Part shown: piece after piece, positions 35,982-44,446 of the stretch
Layout: every line of letters begins with the position of its first letter
Position numbering within the stretch: the first letter of the stretch is position 1
Assembly (NCBI GenBank): GCA_963753285.1
Contig: CAVWBT010000011.1
Span: forward strand, 124,001-188,000
Source: JAHEDH01 sp963753285
Lineage (GTDB): Bacteria > Actinomycetota > Acidimicrobiia > Spongiisociales > ZC4RG35
DNA length: 64,000 bases
Direction: 5' to 3'
Notes under the pieces: generated by a model
What the model was told of the DNA's origin: nothing
Databases searched by the model: none
Seen by the model: only the letters and a program-made list of their open reading frames with translations
Translations under genes and position numbers: made by a program

Positions 35982-37106
35982 GTGCTCTACCTCGATCACG
36001 CAGCAACCACCCCGATGCGTCCCCAGGTCTGGGAGGCGATGGAACCCTACGTCTCCGACCGGTTCGGGAACTCCTCGGGCTCCCATGAGGTGTCCCGTCG
36101 CGCCAAGAACGCGCTGGAGTCGGCGCGGGAGCGAGTCGCCGATCTCCTGCGCTGTCGGTCTCAGGAGATCGTGTTCACCGGAGGCGGAACCGAATCCGAC
36201 AACCTCGCCGTCAAGGGTGCAGCCCTCGCCGGTGGTGCTCGTGGGGGTGTCGTGGTCGGCGCCACCGAGCACGAAGCGGTGCTCGAGGCGGCCGATTTCC
36301 TGGGGCGGCTCGGCTGTCGAGTCTCGACGGCGCCCGTCGATTCTCGAGGGCTCGTCGATCCCGAACAGGTGGCCGGCCTCGTCGACGGCGAAACCGCCGT
36401 CGTGTCCGTGATGGCGGTCAACAACGAGACCGGGAGCGTCCAGGACGTGGCCGGGGTCGTCGAAGCCGTCAGGCGCGTCAATCCGGCGACGGCGGTGCAC
36501 ACCGATGCCATCCAGGCGTTCGTGTCGAGACCGATCGACGTCGGGGACCTCGGTGTCGATCTCCTGTCGCTCACCGGACACAAGTTCGGTGGGCCGAAGG
36601 GCGTTGGGCTGCTCTATGTCAGAGACGGACAGCAGCTCGAGCCGGTCCTCCACGGCGGCGGCCAGGAGCTCGGACGCAGGTCCGGAACTCACGACGTCAT
36701 GAGTGTCGTGGGCCTGGTCGAAGCCATGGAACTGGCCGACAAGGATCGCGAGCGGCTCGTCGCGGACGTCACAGTCGAGCGCAGAGCGTTCGAGGAGGCG
36801 GTCGCGTCCGTCGCCGTTCGCACCGTTCCCGAGGAGCACGCCTCTTCCCAGCACAGTCACATCCGGATCGACGGCGTCAGGAACGAGACACTTCTCGTGC
36901 GGCTCGATCGTCGCGGGTTGGCCGTGTCCGCAGCCTCGGCATGTCAGAGCGGGGCCAACACCGTGTCACACGTGCTCACGGCGATGGGCATGAGCCCAGC
37001 CGCTGCTCGGGAGTGCCTTCGAGTCTCGTTCGGCTGGTCGACCCGGCCCGGCGACGGAGAGATCGCGGCGCAGATCCTGCTCGAAGCCATCGAGGGCATG
37101 CGATGA
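35982..37106 (+). CDS. Cysteine desulfurase (IscS/NifS class V aminotransferase fold)
   Basis: PLP-dependent enzyme that releases sulfur from cysteine for tRNA thiolation and Fe-S clusters. The 374-residue protein begins YLDHAATTPMRP. The PLP lysine is K201 in LTGHKFGGPKG; the catalytic, persulfide-carrying Cys is C321 in SAASACQSGANTVSHVL. The C-terminal LRVSFGWSTRPGD is typical. The GTG at 35982 is the first start giving the family N-terminus; the open frame upstream has no similarity. mnmA begins in an ATGA overlap, so sulfur is probably delivered straight to tRNA 2-thiouridylation. Confidence 0.93.
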   Translation: MLYLDHAATTPMRPQVWEAMEPYVSDRFGNSSGSHEVSRRAKNALESARERVADLLRCRSQEIVFTGGGTESDNLAVKGAALAGGARGGVVVGATEHEAVLEAADFLGRLGCRVSTAPVDSRGLVDPEQVAGLVDGETAVVSVMAVNNETGSVQDVAGVVEAVRRVNPATAVHTDAIQAFVSRPIDVGDLGVDLLSLTGHKFGGPKGVGLLYVRDGQQLEPVLHGGGQELGRRSGTHDVMSVVGLVEAMELADKDRERLVADVTVERRAFEEAVASVAVRTVPEEHASSQHSHIRIDGVRNETLLVRLDRRGLAVSAASACQSGANTVSHVLTAMGMSPAAARECLRVSFGWSTRPGDGEIAAQILLEAIEGMR

Positions 37107-38149
37107 GGGCGCTCGTCGCCATGTCGGGGGGCGTCGACTCCTCGGTTGCTGCGGCCTTGCTCGTCGAGGAGGGCCACGAGGTGATTGGTGTCACTCTCAA
37201 GCTGTGGCAAGGGCCGAACGGTGAGGCCCCGACCGCGGGTTGTTGCACGGTCTCCGACTCCGAGGACGCCAGGCGGGTCGCCGCACAGCTCGACATCCCC
37301 TATTACGTGCTCGACTACACCGACGACTTCTCCGAAGGGGTCGTCGATCGGTTCCTCGCCGACTACGTGTCGGGGCGGACACCCAACCCGTGCATCGAAT
37401 GCAACCGGACCGTCAAGTTCGATCGTCTCGTCGACCAGATGCGCGACTTCGAGTGCGATGTCCTGGTGACAGGCCACTACGCCCGGACTGAGCTGCGTGA
37501 TGGCCGATGGCGCCTCCTGCGGGGGGTCGACCGCGCCAAAGACCAGAGCTACGTCCTCTCCATGCTCACCCAGGCTCAACTCGAACAGGTGCGGTTCCCG
37601 GTCGGTGGGATCAACAAGACGGAGACACGCCGCATCGCCGCCGATCTGTCGCTCCGAACGGCGAACAAGAGCGAGAGTCAGGACATCTGCTTCGTCGGGT
37701 CCGGCGACTACCGGGCGTTCATCAGATCGCAGGCGCCTGAGGTCGAACAGCCCGGTCCGATCGTGGACGAGACCGGGGCAGTCGTGGGCGAGCATCGCGG
37801 GATCGTCGATGTGACGATCGGACAGCGGCGGGGCCTGAATGTCGCCGTTGGAGAGCCCCGCTACGTGACCGACATCGTGCCTGCCACCAACACCGTCGTG
37901 ATCGGCCGCCGTGAGGAGTTGGCTCGAACCGATGTCGGGCTGCGGGACGTCACGAGCGTCTCAGGCGAGCCCTTTTCCTCGCGGGTCTTCGCCCAGTACC
38001 GGGCTCATGGCGAGGCCGTCGCCGCGACGCTGTCGGCCGGCAGCCATGTTCGTCTCCGGTTCGACGAGCCGCAGTACGCGGTCGCCCCCGGCCAGACCAT
38101 CGCCTTCTACGACGGCGACGAGGTGCTCGGCGGCGCCATCATCGATTGA
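37103..38149 (+). CDS. mnmA: tRNA-specific 2-thiouridylase
   Basis: Thiolates U34 of tRNAs for Glu, Gln and Lys, using persulfide from the cysteine desulfurase encoded just upstream. 348 residues. The PP-loop ATP site is AMSGGVDSSVAAALL (residues 5-19). The catalytic Cys pair is C97 in RTPNPCIECNRTVKF and C196 in ESQDICFVG. Other family motifs: TGHYAR, DQSYVLSMLTQ and the C-terminal IGQRRGLNVAVGEP region. The ATG at 37103 overlaps the desulfurase stop. Confidence 0.96.
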   Translation: MRALVAMSGGVDSSVAAALLVEEGHEVIGVTLKLWQGPNGEAPTAGCCTVSDSEDARRVAAQLDIPYYVLDYTDDFSEGVVDRFLADYVSGRTPNPCIECNRTVKFDRLVDQMRDFECDVLVTGHYARTELRDGRWRLLRGVDRAKDQSYVLSMLTQAQLEQVRFPVGGINKTETRRIAADLSLRTANKSESQDICFVGSGDYRAFIRSQAPEVEQPGPIVDETGAVVGEHRGIVDVTIGQRRGLNVAVGEPRYVTDIVPATNTVVIGRREELARTDVGLRDVTSVSGEPFSSRVFAQYRAHGEAVAATLSAGSHVRLRFDEPQYAVAPGQTIAFYDGDEVLGGAIID

Positions 38150-38232
38150 CGTCGCACCCCGTCTCTCGGGGCCCTCGACGCCGTTACGCTCGACGCAATC
38201 GGTTGACGACTGATCGAAAAGGAGTGCAGCAC

Positions 38233-39045
38233 ATGCGAACGACCATTCAGGGCGTCAAGGTCCCGTCCCTCGGATTCGGTACCTTCAGGCTCGGGGGGCA
38301 GACGTGCCGGGATGCCGTTCTCCATGCGATGCACATCGGGTATCGACACATCGACACCGCCCAGATGTACGACAACGAGGCGTTCGTCGGGCAGGCGCTG
38401 GCTTCCTCGGGTGTCAACCGCGAGGACTACTTCCTCACGACCAAGATCGGCAACGGCAACCACGCAGCAGCGAATGTGCTGTCCAGTACGGACGAGAGCC
38501 TCCAAAAACTGGGCGTCGACTATGTCGATCTCCTGCTGATCCACTGGCCCGTCCAGACGGTCCCTCTCAGTGAGACGCTCGAAGCGATGCTCGACCTCCA
38601 GGACCAGGGCAAGGTCCGCCACATCGGGCTCAGCAACGCCACGTCGAGCATCGTCGCCGAGGCCGAGAAGCACGCCCGGATCTTCGCCAACCAGATCGAG
38701 TATCACCCGCTGCTTGGGCAGCAGCGGCTGTGCGAGATGGCTCGAGAACACGACTTCATGATCACCGCCTACTCGCCGCTGGCCATGGGCAAGGTGGCCG
38801 ACTACATGGTGATCAACGACATCGCATCCGAACTCGGCTTCAGCCCGATGGCGGTTGCGCTGGCGTGGCTGCTCGAACAGGACAAGGTCGTCCCGATCCC
38901 CAAGGCCACGTCGGAGGATCACATCGCCGACAATTTCACCGCACTCGACGTGAGGCTGTCTCCGGAGCAGGTCGCAGCGATCGACGCGCTGCCGAAGGAC
39001 CGCCGACTGGTGAACCCCAGTTTCGCCCCGGACTGGGATCGCTGA
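38233..39045 (+). CDS. Aldo/keto reductase
   Basis: 270-residue NADPH-dependent oxidoreductase with the (beta/alpha)8 AKR fold. The catalytic tetrad is visible: Asp and Tyr in HIDTAQMYDNE, Lys in FLTTKIGNGNH and His in LLLIHWPVQ. The NADP-binding end has PIPKATSEDHIADNF. It most resembles 2,5-diketo-gluconate reductase-like AKR5 enzymes. The ATG at 38233 follows AAGGAG at 38219-38224; a TACGCT at 38186-38191 could be its -10 box. Physiological substrate unknown. Seven bases separate it from ligA. Confidence 0.92.
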   Translation: MRTTIQGVKVPSLGFGTFRLGGQTCRDAVLHAMHIGYRHIDTAQMYDNEAFVGQALASSGVNREDYFLTTKIGNGNHAAANVLSSTDESLQKLGVDYVDLLLIHWPVQTVPLSETLEAMLDLQDQGKVRHIGLSNATSSIVAEAEKHARIFANQIEYHPLLGQQRLCEMAREHDFMITAYSPLAMGKVADYMVINDIASELGFSPMAVALAWLLEQDKVVPIPKATSEDHIADNFTALDVRLSPEQVAAIDALPKDRRLVNPSFAPDWDR

Positions 39046-39051
39046 GTCCGA

Positions 39052-41088
39052 GTGACCGCAGATCCCGCCGCTCGGGTCGCCGAACTGAGCGACCTGATCC
39101 GAGACCACGCCTACCGGTACTACATCCTCGACGATCCGATCGTCGCCGACGCCGAGTACGACGCTCTGGTCAAGGAACTGCGGCAGCTCGAGGAAGCGCA
39201 TCCAGAGCTCGTCGAACCCGATTCCCCGACTCAGCGAGTGGGGGCGCCGCCCTCGGATCTGTTCTCTGAGGTCACTCATCGCCGCACCCTCCTCTCGCTG
39301 GACAACGCCGAGTCCGCCGAGGATCTCGATGCGTGGGAGCAGCGCATGGAACGGATCCTCGAGCGCCTCCCGGAGGGATATGCCTGCGAGCTCAAGATCG
39401 ACGGTCTCGCCGTGACGCTGACCTACGAGCGGGGGCTGTTCACGCTCGGCGCCACCCGCGGTGATGGGACGATCGGGGAGAACATCACCGCCAACCTCCG
39501 TACGATCGAGGCGATCCCGCTCCGACTCCGTGGCTCGGACGTGCCCGACCTGCTCGAGGTTCGCGGCGAGGTGTACATGCCGCTCGATGCCTTCGAGGCG
39601 CTCAACGAGCGCCAGGCCGAGGCGGAGGAGCGGCTCTTCACCAACCCCCGGAACGCCGCAGCCGGATCGGTGAGGCAGAAGGATCCGGCGATGACGGCAG
39701 AGCGCAGATTGTCGATCTGGATCTATCAAGCCGGGATCATCGAGGGCGGGCCCTCGCTCTCGACCCACACCGAGACGATGGAATACCTGCGTGACCTCGG
39801 TCTGCGCGTGAACCCGGCGTCCGAGTCCGTTTCCGACCTCGACGGTGTGAAGGCGTACGTGGCGGCTGCTGACGCCAGTCGGCACGATCACAACTACCAG
39901 ACCGACGGTGTGGTGATCAAGGTCGACTCGATCTCGGACCAGGAGACGTTGGGGTTCACCTCTCGGGCGCCGCGGTGGGCGATCGCCTACAAGTTCCCTC
40001 CCGAGGAGCGAACGACGCTGCTCAGAGACATCCAGATCAACGTTGGGAGAACGGGTCGCGCGACGCCGTTCGCCGTGCTCGAACCCGTGTTCGTCGGCGG
40101 CGCCAACGTGGGCATGGCCACACTCCACAACGAGGACGAGGTCCACCGCAAGGACGTTCGCATCGGCGACACCGTGGTCGTCCGGCGTGCCGGCGACGTG
40201 ATCCCTGAGGTGCTCGGCCCGGTCGAATCCCTCCGAACCGGGGACGAACGGGTCTGGTCCATGCCCGCCGACTGCCCGTTCTGCGGACACCCGATCGTGC
40301 GCCCGGAAGGGGAGAAGGACGCCAGGTGCACCGGTGGCTATGAGTGTCCGTCCAGGATGCGGGAATGGCTTGCCTACTTCGCCGGTCGATCCGCAATGGA
40401 CATCGACGGACTGGGCTACAAGACGATCGATTTCCTGCTGTCAGAGGGGAAGATCGGCGACCCAGCCGACATCTTCACGTTGGAGGCGTCGGACTTCGAA
40501 GGGTATGAGGGCTGGGGAGACGTCTCGATCTCGAATCTCCTCTCCGGCATCGATGTCGCCCGCGACAGACCGCTGGCCAGGCTCATCGTTGGGCTCGGCA
40601 TCCGCCATGTCGGTCCGTCTGCAGCCAAGGAACTGGCGCGACGGTTCCGGAGCATGCAGGCGTTGCTCGACGTCGGGGTGGATGAGCTCACCGATCTCGA
40701 GGGCGTCGGAGAGGTGATCGCAGAGGCGTGGGTCGGCTGGGCTTCCGAAACCGAGAATCGCGAGTTGATCAGGCGGATGGCCGAAGCCGGTGTCAGGATG
40801 GCCGACCCGGAGCCGGAAGCCGGGGGGTCGAGCAGCCTCCTCGAGGGCCTCGTCTTCGTCGTGACAGGGACCTTGCCTGAGCATTCACGGGACGAAGCCA
40901 AGGTCGCGCTCGAGGCGCTCGGAGCGAAGGTCACGGGCTCTGTCTCGAACAAGACGACCGCGCTGATCACAGGAGACGCTCCCGGAGCCTCGAAAGTGAC
41001 GAAGGCCGAGTCGCTCGGTGTGCCGATCGTCGACGGGGACGGCTTCGCAGGGTTGCTCGAACATGGCTATACGCCGAGCGACGGCTGA
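39052..41088 (+). CDS. ligA: NAD-dependent DNA ligase
   Basis: Seals nicks in DNA using NAD as AMP donor; essential for replication. 678 residues in the canonical order: Ia domain (YRYYILDDPIVADAEYD), nucleotidyltransferase with the AMP-accepting lysine K115 in ACELKIDGLAV, OB fold, a four-Cys zinc finger (CPFCGHP ... CTGGYECP), helix-hairpin-helix repeats and a C-terminal BRCT domain (GLVFVVTGTLPEHSRDEA). The GTG at 39052 gives the expected length. Confidence 0.98.
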   Translation: MTADPAARVAELSDLIRDHAYRYYILDDPIVADAEYDALVKELRQLEEAHPELVEPDSPTQRVGAPPSDLFSEVTHRRTLLSLDNAESAEDLDAWEQRMERILERLPEGYACELKIDGLAVTLTYERGLFTLGATRGDGTIGENITANLRTIEAIPLRLRGSDVPDLLEVRGEVYMPLDAFEALNERQAEAEERLFTNPRNAAAGSVRQKDPAMTAERRLSIWIYQAGIIEGGPSLSTHTETMEYLRDLGLRVNPASESVSDLDGVKAYVAAADASRHDHNYQTDGVVIKVDSISDQETLGFTSRAPRWAIAYKFPPEERTTLLRDIQINVGRTGRATPFAVLEPVFVGGANVGMATLHNEDEVHRKDVRIGDTVVVRRAGDVIPEVLGPVESLRTGDERVWSMPADCPFCGHPIVRPEGEKDARCTGGYECPSRMREWLAYFAGRSAMDIDGLGYKTIDFLLSEGKIGDPADIFTLEASDFEGYEGWGDVSISNLLSGIDVARDRPLARLIVGLGIRHVGPSAAKELARRFRSMQALLDVGVDELTDLEGVGEVIAEAWVGWASETENRELIRRMAEAGVRMADPEPEAGGSSSLLEGLVFVVTGTLPEHSRDEAKVALEALGAKVTGSVSNKTTALITGDAPGASKVTKAESLGVPIVDGDGFAGLLEHGYTPSDG

Positions 41089-41089
41089 T

Positions 41090-41572
41090 TCAGCCCTTGT
41101 AGGCGGCGAACGCTGCGTCGATGATGGCGGTCGCCTCGTCCAGGGGGATCCAACCGAGCGTGTCGGTCTTGGCCTCTTCGAGGTCCTTGTAGATGGAGAA
41201 GAAGTGTTCCAGTTCCTTCAGGATGTGCGGCGGCACGTCGTCGAGTGAGCGGGCATCTCGCCAGATCGGATCGCCAAGCGGCACTCCGAGGATCTTGTGA
41301 TCGGCCTCGCCCTTGTCCACCATCAGAAAGGCGCCGATCGGTCGGATCCGCACCCGGCAGCCCGGAAACGTCGGCTCCGACACGAGGGCCATCGCATCGA
41401 GTGGGTCTCCGTCCTCGGCGAGCGTGTGTGGGATGAACCCGTAATCGGCCGGATATCGAGTCGCGGTGAACAGTGTCCGATCGAGGAAGATCTCCCCGGT
41501 GTCGTGGTCCATCTCGTACTTGTTGCGGCTTCCTCTCGGGATCTCCACGATCATCGTCATGTGTCCGGTCAT
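41090..41572 (-). CDS. ppa: Inorganic pyrophosphatase (family I)
   Basis: Hydrolyses pyrophosphate to phosphate and drives biosynthetic reactions forward. 160 residues. The active-site motif DYGFIPHTLAEDGDPLDAM supplies the clustered aspartates; other family marks are IVEIPRGSRNKYEMD and GEADHKILGVP. The ATG at 41572 is favoured by a GGAGG site six bases upstream, although ATG 41560 is in frame. It is convergent with ligA (1-bp gap) and divergent from the lipoprotein gene across a short spacer. Confidence 0.95.
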   Translation of the reverse strand: MTGHMTMIVEIPRGSRNKYEMDHDTGEIFLDRTLFTATRYPADYGFIPHTLAEDGDPLDAMALVSEPTFPGCRVRIRPIGAFLMVDKGEADHKILGVPLGDPIWRDARSLDDVPPHILKELEHFFSIYKDLEEAKTDTLGWIPLDEATAIIDAAFAAYKG

Positions 41573-41613
41573 CCGTGCCTCCACGTGCTTCGGGGTATCT
41601 GCCGTTTGCGACC

Positions 41614-41619
41614 TACGCT
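41614..41619 (+). promoter_or_regulatory. -10 element of the lipoprotein gene (leaderless)
   Basis: TACGCT ends 6 nt before the GTG at 41626. Confidence 0.5.
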
Positions 41620-41625
41620 GATCGT

Positions 41626-42003
41626 GTGACGATACGCGCTGCAAGCCTCGCCGCCGTCCTGCTGATGATCGTATCTGCCTGCGGTGCGGTCTCCAGGCCC
41701 GCGATGGCCGAATGGACCCCGACATGGGAGACCGCACGGGCGATCCTTCCCGATCTCGCCGGCGGCGAGCCAGACGATGAGACGTGTTCCGCGGCGCTGG
41801 TTCAACTCCGTGAGGTCGCTCCTGATCTGCGCCCGACCCCCGACGACGCCATCGACGCAACGGTCGATCGGTGGCTCCTGATCGCCGAGGAGACCATGTT
41901 CGAGTGCCCGGCCGTGACCGGTGACTTCAACTCGTTCGAGTCCGCCTATGCCGAGCTCGACCTGCTCGCCGACCAGATCGACGTGGTCGTCTACGGCTCT
42001 TGA
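41626..42003 (+). CDS. Small putative lipoprotein
   Basis: 125 residues. Signal peptide ends LMIVSAC with Cys 19, so lipid-anchored. The mature part is acidic with Cys residues in DDETCSAALVQL and MFECPAV, which may pair. No domain recognised. The GTG start lies 6 nt after TACGCT, indicating a leaderless message. It overlaps the DUF2339 gene, on the opposite strand, by 13 bp at the 3' ends. It resembles the acidic lipoprotein at 31664-32047 in layout; homology is not established. Confidence 0.65.
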   Translation: MTIRAASLAAVLLMIVSACGAVSRPAMAEWTPTWETARAILPDLAGGEPDDETCSAALVQLREVAPDLRPTPDDAIDATVDRWLLIAEETMFECPAVTGDFNSFESAYAELDLLADQIDVVVYGS

Positions 42004-43628
42004 TCGAACGCCGGATTGAGCGCCTCGGCCCGCTCCTGTGCGTGTGATGTCGTTTCGTCGACCTTCTCGGGCTCTTCGCTCCGGTCGGCGTCGGCAAGAT
42101 GAGCGTCGACACCGTTGTCGCCCAGCCAATATCCGACTGCCAGCAGTGCCACGCCGATCCCTGCGAACAGTGAGATGCGTGCGACCGGGCTCGCCTCGGC
42201 GAGGTCGACCAGGAACAGCTTGGCCAATGCGATTCCGAGCGTCGTGAACCCGAGGCCGAGGATCGGTCGGGACCGGCTGACCTTGGCGGCGACGACCGCC
42301 GCCAACCCGAGGACCGACCATCCTGCCGTGACGGCCGCCAGACCGTTCTCGCCCAAGCGGGGGAACTCGACGAGCATCCAGCCGATCGTTCCAACGAATG
42401 CCGACACGAAGTACACCTGCTCGGTGTCGAACGTCTCGGACTCCTCCACCCACAGCGCCACACCCGTGACCGCGATGATTGCGATCACGAGCGCCGCAGG
42501 GAGCAGTTCCCCGACGGTGCGGACTTCGGTGGTCACGATCGCACTCGTGATCGCGGTGGCGATGAACGTGAGCGCCATGCCGGCGTGGCCGAGATCGGTC
42601 AGGAGTCGGATGCCGGCACGGGTGCCGCCGATGACTGCGCCAGCGGCGATCGCCGCCATGCCGACCAGGATCCAGTCGCCGGTGAGGCCCGCCGACATGG
42701 CGAGGATCCCCAGGACGATCGCCGGGATGATCTGGATGCGTGCGACCACGTCGCGGCCACGGTGGTGGAGTCCGAAGCCTGCAATTGCATGCAATGCGGC
42801 GCCGCCGGCGGCGATCAGTGCCCAGCCGGGGCGCGTGATCTCGGACGAGAAGGCGGTGTACAGCGCTGCGTACACGAGCGGGCTTCCGAAGCTCGTCGTC
42901 ACCGCAGGCAACGCAGTCGAGATTCGGTCGCCCCGGTCTGGTCCGTATGCGAGATACAGCGGCACCCCGACGAGCAGCGCCCATGCCAGGGCGATCGAGG
43001 CGACGACGTCGGGCGTCGTCGGCGGGAGACCGGACAGTGCGGTGAGGTCGCCGAGAAGGTCCCAGGCCACTTCGAGCGAGACGGCGATCGTGATGGACGC
43101 CACCGCCACGACGTACGAGAACAGCCAGCGCATGCGGAGCAGCAGCACGGTGGCTGCGGCGCCAACGACCGCCAGGTAGGCGGCGTCGCCGCCGGGCACC
43201 TCCAGACGGCCGCCGACGAGAATCGGAGCCGTCGCGGCACCGAGCAGGCCGATCCCCGCCAGCAACTCGGATCGGGCCCTGAGAGCGAGCGCGATGGTCA
43301 CGGTGGCGACGGCCGCGAGCTGGATGAATGCCTCGGTCGTGTCCAGGAGTTCGTACTGGCGGTGTGCGGCGAACGCCGTGAGGTACAGGACGGCCGAACC
43401 GCCTCCCTGGAGGAGATTGGCATAGAGCCTCCGTTGCTCCGACAGCGTCAAGCCGATGCCGATCATGATGGCCCCGGCGGCGGCCGCCATGCCGACTCGG
43501 GCGAGGGGCCCGAACCAACCTTGCTGGATCGAGTAGCGGAACAGGAACGTGACGGACAGGATGACGAGGCCCAGGCCCAGCCTGAACAGCGTGCGTCCCG
43601 TCAACAGGTCGGTGGGTCTGGCTTCCAT
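41991..43628 (-). CDS. DUF2339 family membrane protein
   Basis: 545 residues of a highly polytopic membrane protein, about sixteen hydrophobic helices with few soluble loops (for example GRTLFRLGLGLVILSVTFLF, then AARVGM-like, GPLARVGMAAAAGAIMIGIG). The LARSV-type glycine-rich pattern and the C-terminal charged tail (residues after VGYWLGDNGV) match DUF2339 proteins of unknown function. The ATG at 43628 has an AAGGAG site, and an imperfect inverted repeat covers that site (43637-43659). The upstream open frame to 43781 is heptamer-repeat translation, not protein. Confidence 0.82.
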   Translation of the reverse strand: MEARPTDLLTGRTLFRLGLGLVILSVTFLFRYSIQQGWFGPLARVGMAAAAGAIMIGIGLTLSEQRRLYANLLQGGGSAVLYLTAFAAHRQYELLDTTEAFIQLAAVATVTIALALRARSELLAGIGLLGAATAPILVGGRLEVPGGDAAYLAVVGAAATVLLLRMRWLFSYVVAVASITIAVSLEVAWDLLGDLTALSGLPPTTPDVVASIALAWALLVGVPLYLAYGPDRGDRISTALPAVTTSFGSPLVYAALYTAFSSEITRPGWALIAAGGAALHAIAGFGLHHRGRDVVARIQIIPAIVLGILAMSAGLTGDWILVGMAAIAAGAVIGGTRAGIRLLTDLGHAGMALTFIATAITSAIVTTEVRTVGELLPAALVIAIIAVTGVALWVEESETFDTEQVYFVSAFVGTIGWMLVEFPRLGENGLAAVTAGWSVLGLAAVVAAKVSRSRPILGLGFTTLGIALAKLFLVDLAEASPVARISLFAGIGVALLAVGYWLGDNGVDAHLADADRSEEPEKVDETTSHAQERAEALNPAFDQEP

Positions 43629-43636
43629 GACGATCT

Positions 43637-43659
43637 CCTTGGTGGTGTCACCAACAAGG
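43637..43659. promoter_or_regulatory. Inverted repeat over the DUF2339 ribosome binding site
   Basis: CCTTGGTGGT and ACCAACAAGG form a 10-bp inverted repeat with one mismatch and a 3-bp spacer. The left arm overlaps the AAGGAG of the DUF2339 gene, so it could be an operator or an RNA hairpin hiding the site. Confidence 0.4.
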
Positions 43660-43720
43660 TCGTCCGCTCGCGCAGATCGGACTATGGGGAGGAACCCGGA
43701 TCGTGGGTCAGGGTGTTCGA

Positions 43721-43755
43721 GTTTCACGTTCCACGTTTTACGTTTCACGTTCCAC
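43721..43755. repeat. Heptamer array, unit GTTTCAC/GTTCCAC
   Basis: Five in-phase units GTTTCAC, GTTCCAC, GTTTTAC, GTTTCAC and GTTCCAC occupy the gap between the DUF2339 gene and the next minus-strand gene. Confidence 0.88.
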
Positions 43756-43875
43756 GATGTTCTTCGGTCTCGGGGTCGCAACAGGCGGCGGTAGCTGTGG
43801 CCGACCGGCGTCTGTTTCGGACTCGTGAATCCCGTTTGAGCTACGACTCACCGGTCCGAAAGTCGGCAGGCATCG

Positions 43876-44271
43876 TCACTGAACCCGGAACTCCCATTCG
43901 AAGAAGCCGGGGTCGGGCAGGCCGGTGAAGGTGTCCCACTCGATGCGGACGGTGTGGGTCCCGGGCGTCCATTCGGTGAGATAGAGGCCATTCGGGCTCG
44001 GTTGCCATCGATAGACGCCGGTGGCCTCGACGTATTGGACTTCTTCGGTGGGAACCCGGAAGTCGTCGACGAAGATCGCCACCTCGTAGCCGATCTCCAC
44101 GTCGACTTCGATGATCGCCTGTCGAAGCGTGGCGTCGTTCGGGTTGGGGCTGACCGATTCGAGCGGTGGCTCGAACACGATCGGCTCGCCCCCACCGCCG
44201 AATGCCACGCCGAGGGCGATCGCGGCGACGGCGAGCGCGCCGAGCCCTGCGTAGATCATGCGATATGGCAT
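43876..44271 (-). CDS. Hypothetical membrane-anchored protein
   Basis: 131 residues, not recognised. One N-terminal transmembrane helix (IYAGLGALAVAAIALGVAFG, residues 6-25) is followed by a glycine-rich stretch and a beta-rich extracytoplasmic part with RWQPSPNGLYLTEWTPGTHTVRI, which looks like an Ig-like or bacterial surface beta-sandwich. The ATG at 44271 is chosen since a TACAAT -10 box ends 8 nt upstream; an ATG at 44337 would run over the promoter. Confidence 0.65.
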   Translation of the reverse strand: MPYRMIYAGLGALAVAAIALGVAFGGGGEPIVFEPPLESVSPNPNDATLRQAIIEVDVEIGYEVAIFVDDFRVPTEEVQYVEATGVYRWQPSPNGLYLTEWTPGTHTVRIEWDTFTGLPDPGFFEWEFRVQ

Positions 44272-44279
44272 GGTCGGAG

Positions 44280-44285
44280 ATTGTA
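44280..44285 (-). promoter_or_regulatory. -10 element for the membrane-anchored protein gene (leaderless)
   Basis: TACAAT on the minus strand ends 8 nt before the ATG at 44271; it is the closest match to TATAAT in the window. Confidence 0.5.
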
Positions 44286-44396
44286 CGAATCGCCCGCCGG
44301 TATCAGGACTCGAGGCACTGGAAGGAGCCCCAGACATCCATCGATCATCTCAGCACGTCGCATCCGGGTCTTGACACCGGCTCGTGTCTGAACTCC

Positions 44397-44421
44397 GGGG
44401 GCACGGTCCTGCCGTGCCCCC
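44397..44421. promoter_or_regulatory. Perfect palindrome in the dapC promoter
   Basis: GGGGGCACGG and CCGTGCCCCC flank loop TCCTG. The right arm covers the expected -35 position of the dapC promoter (-10 at 44434), so it is placed like a repressor operator; an intrinsic terminator is the alternative, though no T-run follows. Confidence 0.5.
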
Positions 44422-44433
44422 ACGACAACCGAT

Positions 44434-44439
44434 TAGGTT
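44434..44439 (+). promoter_or_regulatory. -10 element of dapC (leaderless)
   Basis: TAGGTT ends 7 nt before the ATG at 44447 (4 nt before an in-frame GTG at 44444). Confidence 0.55.
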
Positions 44440-44446
44440 CACCGTG

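Noticed and set aside
38107..40290. Long minus-strand frame across ligA and its neighbour
   Set aside because: Antisense shadow of two clear plus-strand genes.
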